Shown here one piece after another: positions 61,010 through 64,000 of a stretch of DNA of 64,000 nt. The notes beneath the pieces were generated by a model. That model did no database searches and was not told where the DNA came from. It saw nothing but the letters and a program-made list of their open reading frames with translations. Within the stretch, counting starts at the first letter, position 1, and each line of letters begins with the position of its first letter. The position numbers and the translations under genes were made by a program. Origin of the DNA: UBA1189 sp045594245 (lineage in GTDB: Bacteria; Bacteroidota; Bacteroidia; Bacteroidales; Bacteroidaceae); assembly GCA_045594245.1 (NCBI GenBank), contig JAZNYG010000010.1, positions 1 through 64,000 on the forward strand, read 5' to 3'.

Positions 61010-62308
61010 ATGAATAAGCGATTTTCTTTATTTTTACTGACAACAGTTCTATTTGTAGCTTTCGCTTCGGCACAGGACTTTCAGACATACCAAACGGGAA
61101 ATGACAGATTTGCCATCAAGGTACAGCCCTTCTTAGGAACCTATCTTGATAAGGGCAACCACCATTTCGAGAAACTTGGTTTGGATAATCTGAGTGGTAT
61201 GAACCTGGGTATTGAGTTCCCTTCAGAGCAGCAGCGTCCTTGGCAGCAGTATCTTGGCAATGCTACCTTGGGTATTGGTCTGTCGGTCATCGATTGGCAA
61301 AGCGAGTACTTGGGCAAGGCTGTAGCGATGTATCCTTATCTTCTGATTCCTGTCGTGCACACCAGTCAGTTTCAGTTCAACTTCAAGCTTGCTGCTGGAT
61401 TGGGTGTGGTCAATGAGACCTGGTATACCCAAGAAGACCACAATCCTGACCATTACTTTCATGACGATGCGATGACCAACAATGTCTTTGGTTCTCATCT
61501 CAACGCCTACCTGAGTGCAGGTGCCAACTTTAACTACTCTGTCACCCGCAATGTGGCTCTCCATGGTGAGGTGGGCTATTTCCACATGAGCAATGGGCGC
61601 ACCTGTATGCCTAATCTCGGTGCCAATGTTCTTTATGGTGGCGTGGGTGTAGTCACTACATTTAATTCTGATGTGAGAAAGGAGCCTATACAGTTCCCTG
61701 ACCTTCCCTACAAGTGGGCGCTCAATATCACAGGGGCAGCTGGAGCACACAGAGCATGGATGGAATATCCTCTGTACCTCATCTCCTCGTTCCATGCCGG
61801 TGCTGTCTATAGCGTAAACAATTGGTATGGCGTAGGTGCAGGGTTGGATGTGTTCTACAACGGTGCCATCGACAAGGGCACTGGACGCTCGCTCTATCGT
61901 CAGGACATAGAATATACTACCTTAGACAAAGTTCGTGCAGGTATCGCTCTGAACAATGAGTTTAGATTTGGGTTGCTCACAGCTATCGTTGACTGGGGTG
62001 TATACCTCTTCAATCCCTCGCGCAACTACTACGATTGCGATCACCCCATCTATGGCTATGGCAAGCGTCCCTTGTTCTACAAGAACGATGGTCCTGGCAA
62101 TGATGAGGCCTTCCATTACATCCGTTTCGGCTTGAAGACCCGCATTTGGGATAATCTCTACTTGCAAGCCACTTGCAAGACTCACCTCTACATCTGTGAG
62201 TATGTAGAGTTTGGCGTGGGTTATCAGATACCTTTCCTCAAGAAGAGCAAGCGCAAGAGTGGTGAGAGCATCGTATTTCACCACCGCAAAGATTGGTGGA
62301 AAGAATAA
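61010..62308 (+). CDS. Outer-membrane acyloxyacyl hydrolase (PagL-like lipid A deacylase)
   Basis: A 432-aa protein with a signal peptide (RFSLFLLTTVLFVAFASA) and beta-strand-rich sequence throughout. GEVGYFHMSNGRTCMPNLG near residue 200 resembles the PagL/acyloxyacyl-hydrolase active-site motif H-x-S-N-x. NVLYGGVGV follows. A second half of similar barrel-type strands makes it longer than classical PagL. It probably acts on lipid A or an outer-membrane lipid; that is family-based inference. It has a TAATTTTGC promoter word about 45 bases upstream. Confidence 0.75.
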   Translation: MNKRFSLFLLTTVLFVAFASAQDFQTYQTGNDRFAIKVQPFLGTYLDKGNHHFEKLGLDNLSGMNLGIEFPSEQQRPWQQYLGNATLGIGLSVIDWQSEYLGKAVAMYPYLLIPVVHTSQFQFNFKLAAGLGVVNETWYTQEDHNPDHYFHDDAMTNNVFGSHLNAYLSAGANFNYSVTRNVALHGEVGYFHMSNGRTCMPNLGANVLYGGVGVVTTFNSDVRKEPIQFPDLPYKWALNITGAAGAHRAWMEYPLYLISSFHAGAVYSVNNWYGVGAGLDVFYNGAIDKGTGRSLYRQDIEYTTLDKVRAGIALNNEFRFGLLTAIVDWGVYLFNPSRNYYDCDHPIYGYGKRPLFYKNDGPGNDEAFHYIRFGLKTRIWDNLYLQATCKTHLYICEYVEFGVGYQIPFLKKSKRKSGESIVFHHRKDWWKE

Positions 62309-62385
62309 TCCATTTTCTTATCAGCGAATATGAAGTACTTTTACGGAGGTTGTAAAAGTACTTTTTATTTGTAGTGAATTGAAAT

Positions 62386-62496
62386 CTTTGCTTATTCGTT
62401 CGCTTTTTCGTACCTTTATGATAATAATCAAGAAGGTACTTTGGCGCTCGCTGAGAATAAACTTTGCTTATTCGCTCGCTTTTTCGTACCTTTGTC
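62386..62496 (+). promoter_or_regulatory. Duplicated promoter segment upstream of mutS
   Basis: A 35-bp block starting CTTTGCTTATTCG is present at 62386-62420 and again at 62462-62496 (three mismatches). Each carries a TACCTTT[AG] -7-like element, and only the second (TACCTTTG) matches fully. The tandem copy probably arose by duplication, and the second is the likely mutS promoter. Confidence 0.6.
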
Positions 62497-62519
62497 TTTC
62501 ATTTAATACTAAAAAAGAT

Positions 62520-64000
62520 ATGGCAGAAGATATAGTGATGACCCCGATGATGAAGCAGTTCTTGGAGCTTAAGGCCAAGCATCCTGATGCTATCATGCTG
62601 TTTCGTTGTGGCGACTTCTACGAGACATACTCTACCGACGCTATCGTAGCCAGCGAGATACTGGGCATCACGCTTACCAAGCGTGCTAACGGCAAGGACA
62701 AGCAACTCGAGATGGCTGGTTTCCCCTACCATGCGCTCGACACCTACCTGCCAAAGCTCGTGCGTGCAGGTCGCCGCGTAGCCATCTGCGACCAGCTCGA
62801 AGACCCCAAGATGACGAAGAAGCTCGTCAAGCGCGGCATCACGGAGCTGGTGACACCGGGTGTATCGATCAACGAGAACGTGCTCAACTATAAGGAGAAC
62901 AACTTCCTCGCTGCCGTACATTTCGGCAAAGGAGCCTGCGGCGTGTCATTCTTGGATATCTCTACGGGTGAGTTTCTCACCGCCGAGGGACCCTTCGACT
63001 ATATCGACAAGCTGCTGGTCAATTTTGGGCCGAAGGAGATACTCTTCCAGCACGGACTGCGTAACCAGTTTGAAAGTATTTTCGGCACCAAATACTGCAC
63101 CTTCGAGCTCGACGACTGGGCCTTCACCGAATCGTTTGCCCGGGAGAAGCTCATCAAGCACTTCCAAGTCAAGAACCTCAAGGGCTTCGGCATCGAGCAT
63201 CTCAAGAATGGTATCGTTGCCTCAGGTGCTGTGCTCCACTACCTGGAGGTAACCCTGCACACACAGATCAAGCACATCACCACACTCTCGCGCATCGAGG
63301 AGGAGCGTTATGTGCGCCTCGACCGTTACACCGTGCGTAGCCTTGAGCTTGTACATCCGATGAACGATGGTGGTAAGTCGCTGCTCGACGTCATCGACAA
63401 GACCATCAGTCCCATGGGCGCTCGCCTGCTCAAGCGCTGGGTAGTATTCCCACTCAAGGAGGTGCGCGCCATCAATGAGCGATTGGATATCGTGGAGTAC
63501 TTCTTCCGCCATCCCGACTTCCGCGAACTGCTCGACGATGCCCTGCATCAGATTGGCGACCTCGAGCGCATCATTTCCCGTGTGGCTGCTGGCCGCGTGT
63601 CGCCCCGCGAGGTGGTGCAGCTGAAGGTAGCGCTCAGTGCCATCGAGCCCGTGAAAGCCGCCTGCGAGGCATCGGACAATGAGAGCATCCGCCGCATCGG
63701 CGAGCAGCTCAACGTGTGTCGCACTATACGCGACCGTATAGCTCGTGAGGTCAAGCCCGATCCCCCCCTGCTTGTGGCCAAGGGAGGCGTCATTGCCGAT
63801 GGCGTGAATGAGGAGCTCGACGAGCTGCGCCGCATCGCCTATTCGGGCAAGGACTACCTCTTGCAGATGCAGCAGCGCGAGAGCGAAGCTACCGAGATAC
63901 CCAGCCTCAAGATAGCTTTCAACAACGTCTTCGGTTACTACATCGAGGTACGCAACACACACAAGGACAAGGTGCCCGAGACCTGGATACGCAAGCAGAC
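62520..64000 (+). CDS. mutS: DNA mismatch repair protein MutS (5' part, cut by window end)
   Basis: An open frame from ATG 62520 runs to the end of the window (493 residues seen, no stop). MTPMMKQFLELKAKHPDAIM then LFRCGDFYETY is the mismatch-recognition domain with the Phe-x-Glu motif (GDFYETY). ITLTKRANGKDK, MAGFPYHALDTYL, VTPGVSINE and HPMNDGGKSLLDVIDKT (the connector/core) follow. The clamp begins near YYIEVRNTHKDKVPETWIRKQ. The C-terminal ATPase lies beyond the window. Confidence 0.95.
   Translation, partial: MAEDIVMTPMMKQFLELKAKHPDAIMLFRCGDFYETYSTDAIVASEILGITLTKRANGKDKQLEMAGFPYHALDTYLPKLVRAGRRVAICDQLEDPKMTKKLVKRGITELVTPGVSINENVLNYKENNFLAAVHFGKGACGVSFLDISTGEFLTAEGPFDYIDKLLVNFGPKEILFQHGLRNQFESIFGTKYCTFELDDWAFTESFAREKLIKHFQVKNLKGFGIEHLKNGIVASGAVLHYLEVTLHTQIKHITTLSRIEEERYVRLDRYTVRSLELVHPMNDGGKSLLDVIDKTISPMGARLLKRWVVFPLKEVRAINERLDIVEYFFRHPDFRELLDDALHQIGDLERIISRVAAGRVSPREVVQLKVALSAIEPVKAACEASDNESIRRIGEQLNVCRTIRDRIAREVKPDPPLLVAKGGVIADGVNEELDELRRIAYSGKDYLLQMQQRESEATEIPSLKIAFNNVFGYYIEVRNTHKDKVPETWIRKQ

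Overview
The window looks like a chromosomal segment from a gut- or rumen-type member of the Bacteroidales (Bacteroidota). The main evidence is promoters of the Bacteroidota type (TAnnTTTG at about -7), starts without clear Shine-Dalgarno sequences, many signal-peptide and lipobox proteins, TonB-receptor-like barrels, and several secreted glycan- or mucin-active enzymes. Two of the large secreted enzymes (23397-27299 and 48910-51867) end in the C-terminal motif Y-D-L-x-G-R-x...G-[LI]-Y-I that is common in Bacteroides and Prevotella relatives. The genus cannot be fixed from the sequence alone.

Left part (1-15.9 kb, GC-rich, nearly all on +): the 3' end of an ISL3-like transposase is cut by the window edge. 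It is followed by a redoxin-like lipoprotein without catalytic cysteines, dgt, a 1012-aa TPR protein paired with an outer-membrane barrel, topA-aroK, and the sufBCDS Fe-S assembly operon.

Accessory block 1 (15.9-20.9 kb, lower GC): a terminator, a four-unit 22-bp tandem array, one copy of a roughly 47-bp direct repeat, a strongly structured RNA gene with its own promoter and terminator, and then a compact cassette. The cassette holds a WYL regulator, a 149-aa protein, a 203-aa protein with an acidic D/E-L-D motif, and two overlapping small proteins. It is closed by a terminator and the second direct-repeat copy. An STM3941-like gene broken by one in-frame TAG follows. This is the best candidate in the window for an undescribed system.

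Middle (21-38 kb): rnhB, an SGNH hydrolase, an ECF sigma factor, an M60 (enhancin/mucinase-type) metalloprotease, an MG-domain surface protein, tadA, birA, pssA-psd, a second ECF sigma factor with a membrane protein, uvrC, and an ORF6N protein.

Accessory block 2 (38.4-41.8 kb): a 100-nt imperfect inverted repeat, a second four-unit 22-bp array of palindromic units, a second structured RNA or leader, a lipoprotein, a frameshifted outer-membrane barrel gene, an acyltransferase-like membrane protein, and a decayed glycosidase fragment.

Glycan region (42-54 kb): GH106-type alpha-L-rhamnosidase, CE12-type rhamnogalacturonan acetylesterase, GH20 beta-hexosaminidase and an MGH1/GH63-like glycosidase. 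No SusC/SusD pair is visible. msrA, a Cys-Lys repeat lipoprotein, a nucleoside-recognition membrane protein and ybeY are interspersed.

Right part (54-64 kb): an AT-rich pair (lipoprotein plus PD-(D/E)XK-like protein), apt and mnmG with a perfect parS-type site between them, an FMN-binding protein, a TrmH-family methyltransferase, and a 500-nt AT-rich gap with five DnaA-box-like sites in one orientation where transcription diverges. nadA, a PagL-like barrel and the 5' part of mutS follow. The parS site, the DnaA boxes and the strand switch together suggest that the chromosomal origin lies near 59.2-59.7 kb.
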